Notes under the pieces: generated by a model | Told to the model about the DNA's origin: nothing | The model's database searches: none | What the model saw: the letters and a program-made list of their open reading frames with translations, nothing else | Position numbers and translations under genes: made by a program | NCBI GenBank assembly: GCA_003132865.1 | Contig: PKYZ01000599.1 | Coordinates: 4,712 to 17,520, forward strand | From: Bryobacterales bacterium | GTDB taxonomy: Bacteria > Acidobacteriota > Terriglobia > Bryobacterales > Bryobacteraceae | Length of the DNA: 12,809 nucleotides | Reading direction: 5' to 3' | In this document: positions 1 to 6,460 of the stretch, piece after piece | How the letters are laid out: each line of letters begins with the position of its first letter | Numbering within the stretch: position 1 is the first letter of the stretch

Positions 1-734
1 GTGCCGTCGCCGTTGTTGTGATACAGCACACCATGGCCCCCTTTCATGCCGATTGGGCCGCAAAATGCGGGCATTCCCTGGTAAGGACAATCCGGCGCGG
101 GTTCATTGAGCGAAATCGAGTGAATATCTACGTAGCCGGCCACGTACAGATCCAGATAGCCGTCACCGTCGAAATCGCCAAACGCGCTACCCGTATGCCA
201 TTCCACGTTGCGGCTCAAGCCCGCCGCACCTCCGACTTCGGAGAACGTTCCGTTGCCGTTGTTCTTATAGAGCAGGTCGACGCCGATGGTGGTGATCAGG
301 ATGTCCGTGTAGCCATCATTGTTGTAGTCCGCGGCGTTCGCGCCGGTTCCCCAATAGGCATTGGAGAGACCCGCGCGCTCGGTAACATCTTCAAATCTCC
401 CATTTCCGAGATTGTGGAACAGGTACACCCCACCCTTGGATGGCACTGGCGGCTGGCCCGCCACGATGCGGCGCAACTGCTCCATGCTGGAGCCATTCAC
501 GACCAGCAGATCCATGAGGCCGTCGTTGTCGTAGTCGAGCCAAGCGGCGCCGCTGCCATTGGCCTCCGGAATCCAGCGCTTCTCGGGGCCTCCGCAACGC
601 ATCTCGGCATGAATTCCGGCGGCGCCGGCAGCCTCTGTGAATTGGATACCCGACGTGCCGCCAGCCAAGGAGAGAATCGCGAGGACCGGAAAAACCACGA
701 GGACCACGACAGCACCCGCGTGGCTCAGTCTCAT
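1..734 (-). CDS. FG-GAP/VCBS repeat protein, ASPIC/UnbV (CRTAC1-like) family, C-terminus beyond the window edge
   Basis: Reading the minus strand from the ATG at 734-732 gives 244 uninterrupted residues running off the left edge, so the gene is partial. It starts with a hydrophobic export signal (about residues 7-25). Three FG-GAP/VCBS calcium-binding-type motifs follow: DYDNDGLMD (67-75), DYNNDGYTD (136-144) and DFDGDGYLD (187-195). Each is followed by a short hydrophobic strand and an aromatic 'N-GNG-F' turn, as in beta-propeller blades. A CPYQGMPAFCGP motif near residues 216-227 is typical of the CRTAC1-like ASPIC/UnbV branch; the ASPIC domain itself would lie beyond the edge. The protein is probably exported and binds Ca2+; its substrate is unknown. 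There is no Shine-Dalgarno before the ATG. It is divergent from the TPR gene at 770, and such FG-GAP/TPR neighbours are common in acidobacteria. The family call is secure; the function is not. Confidence 0.9.
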   Translation of the reverse strand, partial: MRLSHAGAVVVLVVFPVLAILSLAGGTSGIQFTEAAGAAGIHAEMRCGGPEKRWIPEANGSGAAWLDYDNDGLMDLLVVNGSSMEQLRRIVAGQPPVPSKGGVYLFHNLGNGRFEDVTERAGLSNAYWGTGANAADYNNDGYTDILITTIGVDLLYKNNGNGTFSEVGGAAGLSRNVEWHTGSAFGDFDGDGYLDLYVAGYVDIHSISLNEPAPDCPYQGMPAFCGPIGMKGGHGVLYHNNGDG

Positions 735-746
735 GTTAATCGTAGT

Positions 747-752
747 AGTATA
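747..752 (-). promoter_or_regulatory. Candidate -10 box for the FG-GAP gene
   Basis: TATACT on the minus strand lies 12 bp before the ATG at 734, inside an AT-rich gap in otherwise GC-rich DNA. A start site about 7 bp downstream would leave a leader of only some 5-6 nt, which fits the missing Shine-Dalgarno. No convincing -35 box is visible at 16-18 bp spacing, so this is a weak prediction. Confidence 0.3.
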
Positions 753-756
753 GCAA

Positions 757-762
757 GATAAT
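757..762 (+). promoter_or_regulatory. Candidate -10 box for the TPR lipoprotein gene
   Basis: GATAAT on the plus strand lies 7 bp before the ATG at 770, which would make that ATG the approximate first base of the transcript. This fits the absence of a Shine-Dalgarno. The -35 position (about 734-739, TGTTAA) is poor and overlaps the first codon of the divergent gene. It lies only 4 bp from the opposing -10 candidate at 747-752, so the two promoters could not be occupied at once. Confidence 0.3.
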
Positions 763-769
763 ATCAGTG

Positions 770-1930
770 ATGCTCCATCGGCTCTTGGCAACTTTCTTCC
801 TGCTGCTGCTTTCGGCATGCCCTGAACTGCCGGCTCAGAGCAATTCCGGTGACGACCCACGCGTGCAAGAACTATACGGCCAAGCGAAGACGGCCCAATC
901 GCAGGGCGATCTCGCTACCGCCATCGCCAGATACGAAGAGATCCTGCGAATCGCGCCGCGATTGGGTCCCGCCTACAACAACCTTGGCGCGCTGTATTTC
1001 CGGCAACGGGAGTATCAGAAAGCGGCAAGGGTTCTGGAGGCAGGGCTCAAAATAAGTCCGGCGATGCCCTCGGCCTCGGCGCTGCTCGGCATTTCGCTCT
1101 TCGAGATGGGCGAGTATGGCAAAGCGCGGCCCCGGCTGGAGGCGGCCCTCCGCGCCAATGCCACCGACAGCAACGCGGAGATGTACCTGGTGCACGATTT
1201 GACGAAGTTGGGCGATTACGGGACGGCGGAGACCCACTTGCGGCAACTCGCCGGCCGCGAGCCAAAGAACCAGGAAGTCTGGTATCTGCTCGCCAAGATT
1301 CACATGAAGCTCTCCGAGCAGGCCCTGGCGAAGATGAACGCCATCGATCCCCATTCGGTACTGGCGCACGAGTTGTCCGGAGAGATGATGGAGGCCATGA
1401 ACAATTACGACGGCGCCGTGGTGGAGTTGAAGAAGGCGATAGAGATGGCTCCCCAGCGGCCCGGCACGCACTATAAGCTGGGAGACGCCTATTGGAGTCT
1501 TTCGCAATGGGATTCGGCCACGGAGCAATTCCAGGCGGAGCTCTCCGTCGATCCGGCAAATTGCATGGCGCGGTGGAAGATCGGAGCTATTGTCCTGCAG
1601 AGGAATGGGAATCCGGACGAGGCGCTGGCGGACATCAACCGGGCGCTCTCGATGTGCCCCAGTCTGACGGATGCCAGGGTGGATCGGGCGCGCGCCTTGA
1701 TCAAGCTCAACCGCAATGCGGAGGCTGCCACGGATCTGGAGGCAGCCGCGAAAGCCGATCCGGCTGAACCCAGCACACACTTTCTGCTCGCCAAGGTGTA
1801 TCGCGCCCTCGGACGCATCCAGGACGCGCAAGCCGAGATGCAGACGTTCAGCAAGTTGGAGGAGAGCGTGCGGGCGGCCACGGCCGAGCGAGCCCAAGAG
1901 GTGATTAAGAACAAGGAGACGGCGCATTAG
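770..1930 (+). CDS. Exported TPR protein, probable lipoprotein
   Basis: This gene encodes 386 residues from the ATG at 770. A GTG at 767 directly before it is in frame and would add one residue. The N-terminus is a signal sequence with a run of leucines ending in a lipobox, LSAC, with the cysteine at residue 17; cleavage after the following PAQ by signal peptidase I is the alternative. The rest is a solenoid of roughly nine TPR units from about residue 30 to 370, with typical W/Y-LG-Y and A-DP positions. One unit near residues 170-195 (KLSEQALAKMNAIDPHS) is clearly shorter than 34 residues. The last 25 residues are charged and helical. TPR arrays bind peptides or proteins; the partner is unknown. 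The head-to-head position suggests it works with the FG-GAP protein. There is no Shine-Dalgarno, and it converges with the gene ending at 1964. Confidence 0.9.
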   Translation: MLHRLLATFFLLLLSACPELPAQSNSGDDPRVQELYGQAKTAQSQGDLATAIARYEEILRIAPRLGPAYNNLGALYFRQREYQKAARVLEAGLKISPAMPSASALLGISLFEMGEYGKARPRLEAALRANATDSNAEMYLVHDLTKLGDYGTAETHLRQLAGREPKNQEVWYLLAKIHMKLSEQALAKMNAIDPHSVLAHELSGEMMEAMNNYDGAVVELKKAIEMAPQRPGTHYKLGDAYWSLSQWDSATEQFQAELSVDPANCMARWKIGAIVLQRNGNPDEALADINRALSMCPSLTDARVDRARALIKLNRNAEAATDLEAAAKADPAEPSTHFLLAKVYRALGRIQDAQAEMQTFSKLEESVRAATAERAQEVIKNKETAH

Positions 1931-1935
1931 TCTTT

Positions 1936-1959
1936 GGCGCCGGCACGAGCGCCTGCGCC
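1936..1959. terminator. Hairpin between converging genes, possible bidirectional terminator
   Basis: GGCGCCGGC and GCCTGCGCC pair as a nine-position stem with one mismatch around a 6-nt loop, placed between stop codons at 1930 and 1964. There is no U-tract on either side, so classical Rho-independent termination is doubtful. The right half also resembles the GGCACG...TGCGCCAC arm of the REP-like elements at 6351 and 10231, so this may be a decayed copy of that family. Confidence 0.35.
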
Positions 1960-1963
1960 ACGC

Positions 1964-2599
1964 CTACTCCGGCACGGCCAGCATGAGCTGCAGTCCTTGC
2001 TTGAGCTGCAGCTCTTTTCCGCTTGATTCAAATTTCGATGCGTGCTGCGGCGAATCGTCAACCTGGAGAGTGACTCCGGGCATCCCGATGACCGAGCCTG
2101 TCTGCGCAGCCACAGCCCGTCCGGGTTGTGAGACCTCGCCGGATCCGGTGGCGGCATTCTGGGCGGCGTTCTGCGTCTTGTCGGACAACTGGGCCGTTCC
2201 GCCCTTGATCGGATGTGCGTTGGGGGTGGCGGCGTCCAACGGAGAGTTCCCCGCGTCGCCAGAGCTTTTTTGAGGGCCGCCCGGCATCATGGCCGCGCGG
2301 ATCGACAGGCTGAGCGGCGTTTTCTTGCCGCTTAGTTCCACCTGCTCGAACGAAATGCTTAGGGAGTTCGGGTCTGCCGCACGCACTTCGCCTAGCAGTA
2401 TCGTGCCCTCGGGAATTGCGACTCCGCCGGGTAGAAGCACGGCAGTGACTGCGCGAGCTTTGACAGGATCGCCCGCCTTGGCGCTTTTCGCCTTTATTGT
2501 CTTGAGCAATTCGGCCTGTACAAACTGTTTGGAATGTTGCGCCAAAGACGACAACGGTAAGCAACCCGCTGCCACTATTGCGATAAGCCAGATTTTCAT
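1964..2599 (-). CDS. Exported protein of unknown function
   Basis: This gene encodes 211 residues. The start at 2599 is fixed by an AGGAGA six bases upstream. Residues 1-20 form a signal peptide ending LSSLAQ. Residues about 28-105 read as beta-strand-rich: 'KAGDPVKARAVTAVLLPGG' leads into 'AIPEGTILLGEVRAA', a pattern I recognise from other small exported proteins of acidobacteria. It vaguely recalls the VirB10/TrbI C-terminal barrel ('IP.GT.L.G.V'), but not enough to assign a function. Residues about 105-175 are a low-complexity Ala/Gly/Gln/Asn/Ser linker. The end (about 174-210) returns to strands, with 'GKELQLKQGLQLMLAV'. It lies 9 bp downstream of the two-copy TPR gene, with its Shine-Dalgarno overlapping that stop codon, so the two are probably co-transcribed and translationally coupled. 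Location would be periplasm or outer-membrane periphery. Confidence 0.8.
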   Translation of the reverse strand: MKIWLIAIVAAGCLPLSSLAQHSKQFVQAELLKTIKAKSAKAGDPVKARAVTAVLLPGGVAIPEGTILLGEVRAADPNSLSISFEQVELSGKKTPLSLSIRAAMMPGGPQKSSGDAGNSPLDAATPNAHPIKGGTAQLSDKTQNAAQNAATGSGEVSQPGRAVAAQTGSVIGMPGVTLQVDDSPQHASKFESSGKELQLKQGLQLMLAVPE

Positions 2600-2604
2600 A
2601 ATTG

Positions 2605-2610
2605 TCTCCT
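2605..2610 (-). promoter_or_regulatory. Shine-Dalgarno AGGAGA overlapping the upstream stop codon
   Basis: The minus strand reads TAGGAGACAATTATG: the TAG stop of the two-copy TPR gene overlaps the AGGAGA that serves the next ATG with 5 bases between. This fixes the start at 2599 and indicates translational coupling. Confidence 0.8.
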
Positions 2611-4348
2611 AGTTCTCTTTCGACGACTTAGTGCCTGCCAGCGCGGTATACCGCTCACTCTCGATCTTCGCTTTGTCCATCAATCCCTGTCTCCGGTAGA
2701 CCTGTGCCAGCATGAAATGTACGGGCGCGTTTTGAGGGGCAAGCTTCACGGCTTTCTCCAACTCATTTCTAGCCTTCTCCAACTGATTCAGGTGAGTGTA
2801 CGCCTTTCCCAGTTGCCGATGAACCCGATAATCTTCCGGAGAGATCCGCGCCGCGCCGAGCAGGTGCGGCAACGCTTCGTCCGGGCGATTGTCGTCCACC
2901 AGAAGACTGCCTAGGTCAAGCAAGGGTCCGGCGTTGCTGTCCGGCGCATCCTTCTGCCAATCGATGGCGGTACGGTAGGCGGCCATGGCTTTCTCGAGTT
3001 GATTCAGGCCTTCAAAAGATAGTCCAAGGTTATCTTGCGCCTTGACATTCCGGGGATCCAGCTTCAGGCATTGCTCGAAGGCGCCGACGGCCTCCTCAAA
3101 CCTGTTTTCGTTGTACTTGGTGCGGCCAAGATAATACCAGCCGAGTGAGTCTTTCGGATTCCATTCGACCGCCTTCGTGAACCACTTATCGGCGTCCGGA
3201 TAATCCTTCAACAACACATAATCGCCGGCTACCGCTTCGAGATCCGCCGCGCCCGGCGTACGGTATCGGGCGGCTTCGGTGTATTCGGCCAGGGAAGATT
3301 TTGGGTCCTGTTTCTTGAACAGTATGTAGCCGAGGAGATAGTGCCCATCGGCGGAGCTCTTGTGGATCTCCAGATACCGGCGGGTCACCTGCTCGGCTTC
3401 ATCCAATTTGCCTAAGTCCAGCAACGATCGGGCCTCTGCCAGCGGGGTGTCCGGCGAAGAGTGCGCACCGGTCAGCGCGTTATAGCGTTCGGTTTCGACG
3501 CGCGCATGGTCTTCCAAGCCGCTCTTTCGCAATGCCTGAGCCAACAGGAAGTGAAGGGGACCATTCTCAGGGGCGAGTGCCACGGCCTTGCGCAGCTCCT
3601 CGCGGGCCTCCGGCAACCGATTCAGTTGCAGATAAGCCTTCCCGAGCTCGCGGTGAGCCCGCCAGTCGCCGGGGGCGATCCCGGCCGCCTGCACAAGGTA
3701 CGGGATGGCATCGCCGGGCCGGTTATTTTCCACCAGCAGGGTGCCCAGATCGAGGTACGGTTCGGGATTTCCGGGAGCGGCGCCGGTGTCCAAAGCGATC
3801 GCGGTACGGTATGCCGGGAGGGCGTCTTCGGTTCTGCCCAGCGCTTCGTAAGAGCGGCCCAGGTAGTCCGCCGCTTGAGCGTTCAGCGGATCCAGCTCCA
3901 AGCATTCGATAAAGATCCGGACGGCGTCCGCGAAGCGCTTCCGATTGTATTTGGCGCGCGCCAGGTAATACCTGGCGTGCGCATCGTTAGGAGCCAACTC
4001 CAACGACTTAGTGAGCCATCGATCAGCGGCGGCGTAGTCCTCCATGAGGAAGTAATTGCTGCCGATCGTTTCCAGGTCAAGGGCGCTGGGCGCCCGATAA
4101 CGCGCGCCCTCCGTATATTCAGCTAATGAGGGCTTTGGATTTCCTTCCCGGAACAGAATGTACCCGAGCAGATAGTGCGCATCCGCCGAACTCTGGTGGA
4201 TCTCCAGATACCGCCGGGCAGAGCTCTCGGCATCATTCAATTTGCCCGCATCGACGAGCGATTGAACTTCCAGAAGAGCGGGCTCAGGTGTCTGCCCGAA
4301 GAGTAGTGCGAAAGGCAGCAAACCGGCAAAAAGGACCGCGCGGGGCAT
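2609..4348 (-). CDS. Exported TPR protein made of two tandem 278-residue copies
   Basis: This gene encodes 579 residues. Residues 1-19 form a signal peptide (MPRAVLFAGLLPFALLFGQ), so the protein is periplasmic or surface-exposed. The rest is entirely TPR. The solenoid is two copies of one module, residues about 25-298 and 303-576, at a constant offset of 278 residues with no net gap: YLEIH at 47 and 325, ERY at 287 and 565. Each module has about seven TPR units, with irregular longer spacers at its centre ('AYRTAI' followed by an 18-residue non-TPR stretch and LDLG). Landmarks such as SSAD-HYLLGYILF, SLAEYTE-ARYR and KYN--RF are kept in both. It lies 23 bp after the cytochrome gene and 9 bp before the small exported protein, so it is probably in one transcript. 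Only a weak ribosome-binding sequence (AAAGAA) directly precedes the ATG. The binding partner is unknown; a scaffold for the neighbouring cytochrome is a guess. Confidence 0.88.
   Translation of the reverse strand: MPRAVLFAGLLPFALLFGQTPEPALLEVQSLVDAGKLNDAESSARRYLEIHQSSADAHYLLGYILFREGNPKPSLAEYTEGARYRAPSALDLETIGSNYFLMEDYAAADRWLTKSLELAPNDAHARYYLARAKYNRKRFADAVRIFIECLELDPLNAQAADYLGRSYEALGRTEDALPAYRTAIALDTGAAPGNPEPYLDLGTLLVENNRPGDAIPYLVQAAGIAPGDWRAHRELGKAYLQLNRLPEAREELRKAVALAPENGPLHFLLAQALRKSGLEDHARVETERYNALTGAHSSPDTPLAEARSLLDLGKLDEAEQVTRRYLEIHKSSADGHYLLGYILFKKQDPKSSLAEYTEAARYRTPGAADLEAVAGDYVLLKDYPDADKWFTKAVEWNPKDSLGWYYLGRTKYNENRFEEAVGAFEQCLKLDPRNVKAQDNLGLSFEGLNQLEKAMAAYRTAIDWQKDAPDSNAGPLLDLGSLLVDDNRPDEALPHLLGAARISPEDYRVHRQLGKAYTHLNQLEKARNELEKAVKLAPQNAPVHFMLAQVYRRQGLMDKAKIESERYTALAGTKSSKEN
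2621..4276 (-). repeat. 834-bp intragenic tandem duplication
   Basis: Positions 3455-4276 and 2621-3442 encode the two copies of the TPR module, offset by exactly 834 bp (278 codons). By eye somewhat more than half of the residues match, spread over the whole length. That is far more than neighbouring TPR units share with each other, so whole modules were duplicated rather than single repeats. Confidence 0.85.
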
Positions 4349-4349
4349 T

Positions 4350-4387
4350 TCTTTAGTTTAAACCGGGCTTTTCAGTTTAGACCGGGC
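4350..4387. repeat. 19-bp tandem repeat at the gene junction
   Basis: Two adjacent 19-bp units, 4350-4368 and 4369-4387, agree at 16 of 19 positions and share the core AGTTTARACCGGGC. One unit contains the cytochrome stop codon at 4372-4374; the other fills the gap before the next gene's ATG at 4348. A local slippage duplication is the likely origin. Confidence 0.6.
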
Positions 4388-6336
4388 AGGTCCGGTGGTG
4401 GAAGAGGGGACGCCGTCTCCGACGGCCGCGAGAGGATTCCAGGATCGATCGCCGTGGCCAGCGCGCGCGCGCGTTTCGATCCCTGCGCGTCGCCATGTTG
4501 CTCCAGCATAATGCTGAGGTTGAAGTAGAGCCTTGCTGCCAGCGGATCTATCCGAAGACCGGCGTGGCACACTTCGACCGCGCTCTGCCACTGGCCCGCC
4601 GAGTATAGCGCGGCGCCCAGGCTCTCATAAGCCGCAAGGTTGTCCGGGTCGAGTTCGATGGCGTGGCGGAATGCTTCGATCTGCCCGGCATGATCCCCCT
4701 GAGCGCCGAGCGTGAGGCCCAGATCGAATTGGGCGGTTGCGTCCTTCGGATAGAGCCGCGCCGCAACGGCCAGGACTTCGGAGCCTCTTTGCACCTCTCC
4801 GTTTTCGCCAAGCGTTGCCCCCATGAAGATCAGCGCCCGCAGAAAATACGGATAAATCCTGAGCGCCTGCTGGTCCTTTTCGAGCGCGCCTTTGATGTCG
4901 CCGCCCGCTTTCAGCGCGGATGCCCGCTCGAAGAGATCGTCGGCGTCCGCCTTGAAATCGCGCGGCATGCGCTGCAGAATCATCCAGCGATTTCCCATGT
5001 CGACGATGCCGCTGGTTTCGCCGTGTCCGAGCTTCGCCGCGGCGGCCGCCAGCTTCGGCTCCATCTCGGATAGCCACATCTCACCGATGTAGCCGCCCCC
5101 CGGTGCGGTTTCGTCTATCGAAAGATCGTGCGCTACGTCAAAGAACGCCTCTCCCTTAGCAAGCCGTGCGGCCGCGCTCTCCGCCTTCTGTCTCTCGTCC
5201 ACGACGATGATGCGGAGAAACTCGCGTAAAGGCGGAACTTGCGATCCGAGACTCTCATCGCGCTTTGGGGATTGGATTCCCCGCTCCGGATGCACTCGAA
5301 TCCAGTGATCCGACATGTGGAAGACGCCTTGATCCACGCGCGGCATGTGACAGCCGGTACACTGGCCGCGCGCGTTCACCGCGCACATAGCGGCACGCGG
5401 CTTTGCGGCGGCGGAGTGGCAGCCCAGGCAGGCCCTGACGGACACCTGCTCCAATTCCGCGGGCGGCCGATCGCGATGGGGATCGTGACAGTTCGTGCAC
5501 GTCAGCGCCTTTCCGCTCTGAATGAAGCACTCCGAATTGCGAAGCGCCACCACCTGGCTCGAAACAAGCAATTCTTTAGGAAAGAGATCGGACCGGTCCG
5601 AAAATCCGATGTGACACCGGGCGCAGGGATCCAGGCGCCGATCGGCGGCGAGCTTCTTCGGATTGACCATGCTGGCGCCGGGTTTGCCCTGACGGATCGC
5701 TTCCACGTGATCGAGACCCGGTCCATGGCAGCTCTCACATTGAACTCCGCCCTGCTTGCCCGCCCCTGGTGTGCCGGGTTCGCCGTGACAGGTGAGACAC
5801 TTCACCTGGAATCCCGGACTCAGCACCCTGCCAAAGGCGTCTTCATACGAGCTCGGCTTTCCAGAAGCGAAGCCCGGTGAGATCGCCAGCGCCTGGTTCG
5901 GCGTATTATAGACATACCGCGCTTCGATGAGCGCCGGGCGCTCCAGGGGGATGGAGTCCAGTTTTTCGATTGACAGAAGAAAGCTCAGGCCGTGGCGTTC
6001 ACCACCCATGACTACGTTCACAGGCAGTGTCGTTTTCACCCCATCCGGCATGAGTGCGGAGAAGATAAAGCCGTCGCTTTGGCGCTCGATTTCGTATTGC
6101 AGCACCTTGGCCGCCCCTTCTTGGGCGCGGCCATGATAGCCCGGAGGCAGCAAGGGCGTCACTGCGCCGTGCCACGTCTTGGCCATGGCGGTCTTGGCCT
6201 GAGTGGCGGCGATCTGCTGGTGGCAAGAACCGCAGACCACCGCTCCGGCATAGCGCATGTCGCCGGCGTCTGCGCCGCGGCCCAGCGGCGCCAAGGCCAG
6301 TAGCAGGCCAACGGTCGTGGCTCGGCAAGTGGGCAT
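4372..6336 (-). CDS. Exported heptaheme c-type cytochrome with parvulin-like segment and C-terminal TPRs
   Basis: This gene encodes 654 residues from the ATG at 6336. The frame stays open to 6456, but that extension runs through a REP-like palindrome, and the ATG at 6336 starts a proper signal peptide (about residues 8-24, LLLALAPLGRGADA). Seven CxxCH haem-binding motifs begin at residues 35 (CGSCH), 180 (CLTCH), 200 (CESCH), 238 (CARCH), 280 (CTNCH), 303 (CLGCH) and 326 (CTGCH). Their spacing recalls cytochrome c554/doubled-CxxCH families. Residues about 370-457 match a PpiC/parvulin fold: IIVVDE, a helix, KGEAFFDVAHDLSID, GGGYIGEMWLSEMEP and GHGETSGIVDMGNRWMILQ. The usual first histidine is Arg, and the C-terminal histidine is Trp-Met, so catalysis is unlikely. 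Residues about 463-632 are TPRs. It would carry electrons in the periplasm; donor and acceptor are unknown. No Shine-Dalgarno is seen. It probably shares a transcript with the downstream TPR gene. Confidence 0.9.
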   Translation of the reverse strand: MPTCRATTVGLLLALAPLGRGADAGDMRYAGAVVCGSCHQQIAATQAKTAMAKTWHGAVTPLLPPGYHGRAQEGAAKVLQYEIERQSDGFIFSALMPDGVKTTLPVNVVMGGERHGLSFLLSIEKLDSIPLERPALIEARYVYNTPNQALAISPGFASGKPSSYEDAFGRVLSPGFQVKCLTCHGEPGTPGAGKQGGVQCESCHGPGLDHVEAIRQGKPGASMVNPKKLAADRRLDPCARCHIGFSDRSDLFPKELLVSSQVVALRNSECFIQSGKALTCTNCHDPHRDRPPAELEQVSVRACLGCHSAAAKPRAAMCAVNARGQCTGCHMPRVDQGVFHMSDHWIRVHPERGIQSPKRDESLGSQVPPLREFLRIIVVDERQKAESAAARLAKGEAFFDVAHDLSIDETAPGGGYIGEMWLSEMEPKLAAAAAKLGHGETSGIVDMGNRWMILQRMPRDFKADADDLFERASALKAGGDIKGALEKDQQALRIYPYFLRALIFMGATLGENGEVQRGSEVLAVAARLYPKDATAQFDLGLTLGAQGDHAGQIEAFRHAIELDPDNLAAYESLGAALYSAGQWQSAVEVCHAGLRIDPLAARLYFNLSIMLEQHGDAQGSKRARALATAIDPGILSRPSETASPLPPPDLPGLN

Positions 6337-6350
6337 GATTCTGAGCCGCC

Positions 6351-6456
6351 GTGGCGCACGCTTCAGCGTGCTGCGGCGAGCTTCAGCTCGCCATCTTCGG
6401 ATGACAGCCAGACCGTGGGCTGAAGCCCGCGGCGGCACGCTGAGAGCGTGCGCCAC
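6351..6456. repeat. Head-to-head pair of REP-like palindromic units
   Basis: GTGGCGCACGCTTCAGCGTGC at 6351-6371 is the reverse complement, with one inserted base, of 6435-6456. The similarity extends inward for about 45 bp per side, so two copies of one unit face each other. Each unit holds two short hairpins with CTTCAG/CTGAAG centres: 6356-6371 (7-bp stem), 6375-6392 (GGCGAGCT arms, 8-bp stem), 6417-6428 (GGGCT arms) and 6435-6451 (GCACGCT arms). This resembles a BIME, a paired REP element. It fills almost the whole gap between the TonB receptor stop (6461) and the cytochrome start (6336). Transcribed, it could fold into one long stem-loop and separate expression of the two genes. There is no U-tract. 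A related unit lies at 10231-10268. Confidence 0.8.
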
Positions 6457-6460
6457 GACG

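Noticed and set aside
18..761. Open frame of 247 codons on the plus strand over the FG-GAP gene
   Set aside because: The minus strand of the same stretch encodes clear FG-GAP motifs and a signal peptide; the plus frame shows no family features.
872..1927. Open frame of 351 codons antisense to the TPR lipoprotein gene
   Set aside because: It is a mirror frame of a GC-rich TPR gene, rich in Arg/Leu/Gly with no domain; the sense frame has a signal peptide and regular TPRs.
3461..4126. 221-codon plus-strand frame over the two-copy TPR gene
   Set aside because: It is a shadow of the duplicated TPR coding sequence with no motifs of its own.
6337..6456. Forty-residue N-terminal extension of the cytochrome
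   Set aside because: It translates a REP-like palindrome, is Arg-rich, and would bury the signal peptide that begins at 6336.
6351..6456. Possible CRISPR array or insertion-sequence ends
   Set aside because: There are only two inverted copies with no regular spacers, transposase or target duplication; the nested hairpins fit a REP/BIME-type element.
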